A DNA stretch of 64,000 bases from Tridacna crocea (taxonomy: Eukaryota; Mollusca; Bivalvia; Cardiida; Cardiidae), in assembly GCA_943736015.1 (NCBI GenBank), contig OX031059.1, positions 54,199,159-54,263,158 of the forward strand. The letters run 5' to 3'. This document shows, piece after piece, positions 63,249 to 64,000 of the stretch; the first letter of the stretch is position 1, and every line of letters begins with the position of its first letter. The position numbers were made by a program, and so were the translations under genes. A model generated the notes under the pieces. That model did no database searches and was not told the origin of the DNA. It saw only the letters and a program-made list of their open reading frames with translations.

Positions 63249-63624
63249 ACTAACTGAATTAGTCTTGTCTGGAAAGTTGACGTCTCGTAAAAAGTTGAGC
63301 ATCATTGATGTCCTTGAGTTCATTGGATGATTTTAGAACATGAGTTTCGTCCGAATCATTTAATTATAGCTTAGTACAAGTGCTAACTGAGGCTTAAGTC
63401 AAAGTCCCCCCTTAAACAGGACTTTGACCCTCTGTATTCAGGCTAATTGTACAAAGAAAATGTGACTAATTAATACACGTGTCGCAAATTAAAAAAAAAA
63501 AAAAAATTATCAGAATAGGAGAAATCAGGAGCCTGTGCTGTCTGATGTTGATCCTTACTATCCCATACTGCATTTTCTTTTCAGTGAATTCAATTTTGAA
63601 ACCGCCATATTTGAGTTTTTACCA
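63249..63624. other. Unassigned
   Basis: Includes a 16-A run near 63490; no gene or family recognised. Confidence 0.4.
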
Positions 63625-63835
63625 TTTAACTCTAACAAACGACTGCATTTTAGACTGGTCCAAATTCGAACCACTTGCAGATTCAAAAATTGAAATTTCT
63701 TTTCAGCAGTGTAGAAAACATTGTAGGAAAAGGAGAAAATGCTGGTAATCAGCAGGTTCTCATTTTCCCACAATGTTTTCAAAGGGTTTCCATCTCGAAG
63801 ACGTAAAACCCAGGGATTGTTTAGTAATGGGTTAA
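63625..63835 (+). mobile_element. TFB-A element (+)
   Basis: TTAACTCTAACAAACGACTG to TTAGTAATGGGTTAA. Tip partly broken (GGTAATCAGCAGG). Confidence 0.85.
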
Positions 63836-63909
63836 GCCATGAAATTTTCGTTTCCGATGATTTGTCTAGCAGTTACATTGTAAAAGTTTATTTTTTCGTG
63901 GCCAATAAT

Positions 63910-63967
63910 CGTTGTCTGCGCATGTCATATTTTTCGAAGATTCAACCTGTCTTATATGACGCATCAC
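63910..63967 (+). repeat. Short conserved repeat copy
   Basis: CGTTGTCTGCGCATGTCATA ... TCAACCTGTCTTATATGACGC ATCAC in two pieces; same family as 43382-43440. Confidence 0.7.
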
Positions 63968-64000
63968 AAGCCCCGAAAGCGGACAGACTGTAATATTACC

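Overview
This is eukaryotic DNA, AT-rich and intron-rich, dominated by short palindromic transposable elements. The repeat vocabulary (TTAA-flanked foldback MITEs, tRNA-derived SINEs with a tetranucleotide tail, Polinton/Maverick remnants, degenerate tandem arrays rich in CCCCGGGG) and the gene content suggest a lophotrochozoan, most likely a bivalve mollusc. That assignment comes from memory of such genomes, not from a search.

Three protein-coding loci are supported. (1) A THAP zinc-finger ORF on the minus strand (936-1334). Directly upstream of its start lies an array of 15 palindromic ACGTGCGCACGT-type cores spaced 21-22 bp (1411-1728), with a CRE-like site at 1373-1380 between them. (2) A 14-exon plus-strand gene (3725-28846) for a 652-residue secreted or GPI-anchored cysteine-rich protein, resembling the uncharacterised DUF7042-7045 group. 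All 14 exons join in phase, and the intron-phase pattern repeats with a six-exon period (exons 2-7 and 8-13), so the gene looks like an internally duplicated six-exon unit. (3) An uninterrupted 359-residue class A GPCR (48243-49322) with an ERF motif and no proline in the NPxxY position.

Between 32.8 and 41.8 kb lie two degraded Polinton/Maverick fragments in opposite orientations (integrase tail with chromodomain, a small neighbouring gene, a capsid-like N-terminus). They enclose bivalve-type repeats and a nested inverted-repeat complex (36.48-40.89 kb) built from four copies of one 450-750 bp unit and two tRNA-like segments.

The dominant feature is one family of about 230-bp elements, here called TFB (TTAA foldback), with about sixty recognisable copies or fragments. 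Each has TTAACCCTTTACC-type ends, two unequal arms and a central 30-35 bp perfect palindrome. A nested copy at 11447-11675 shows a TTAA target duplication, pointing to piggyBac-type mobilisation. Three subfamilies (A, B, C) differ in the hairpin but keep its two sides complementary. Orientation (+) means the long arm (GCATTTGCAGACGA side in A and C, GGTATCTCTAATTGACCC side in B) comes first on the plus strand; (-) means the short arm comes first. Most of the large introns of the 14-exon gene are filled with these copies, yet none lies in an exon. Other families are a 4.4 kb TIR element in intron 2, 190-bp and 56-bp palindromes, an 80-bp hairpin, an internally deleted mariner and several 200-600 bp non-autonomous elements.
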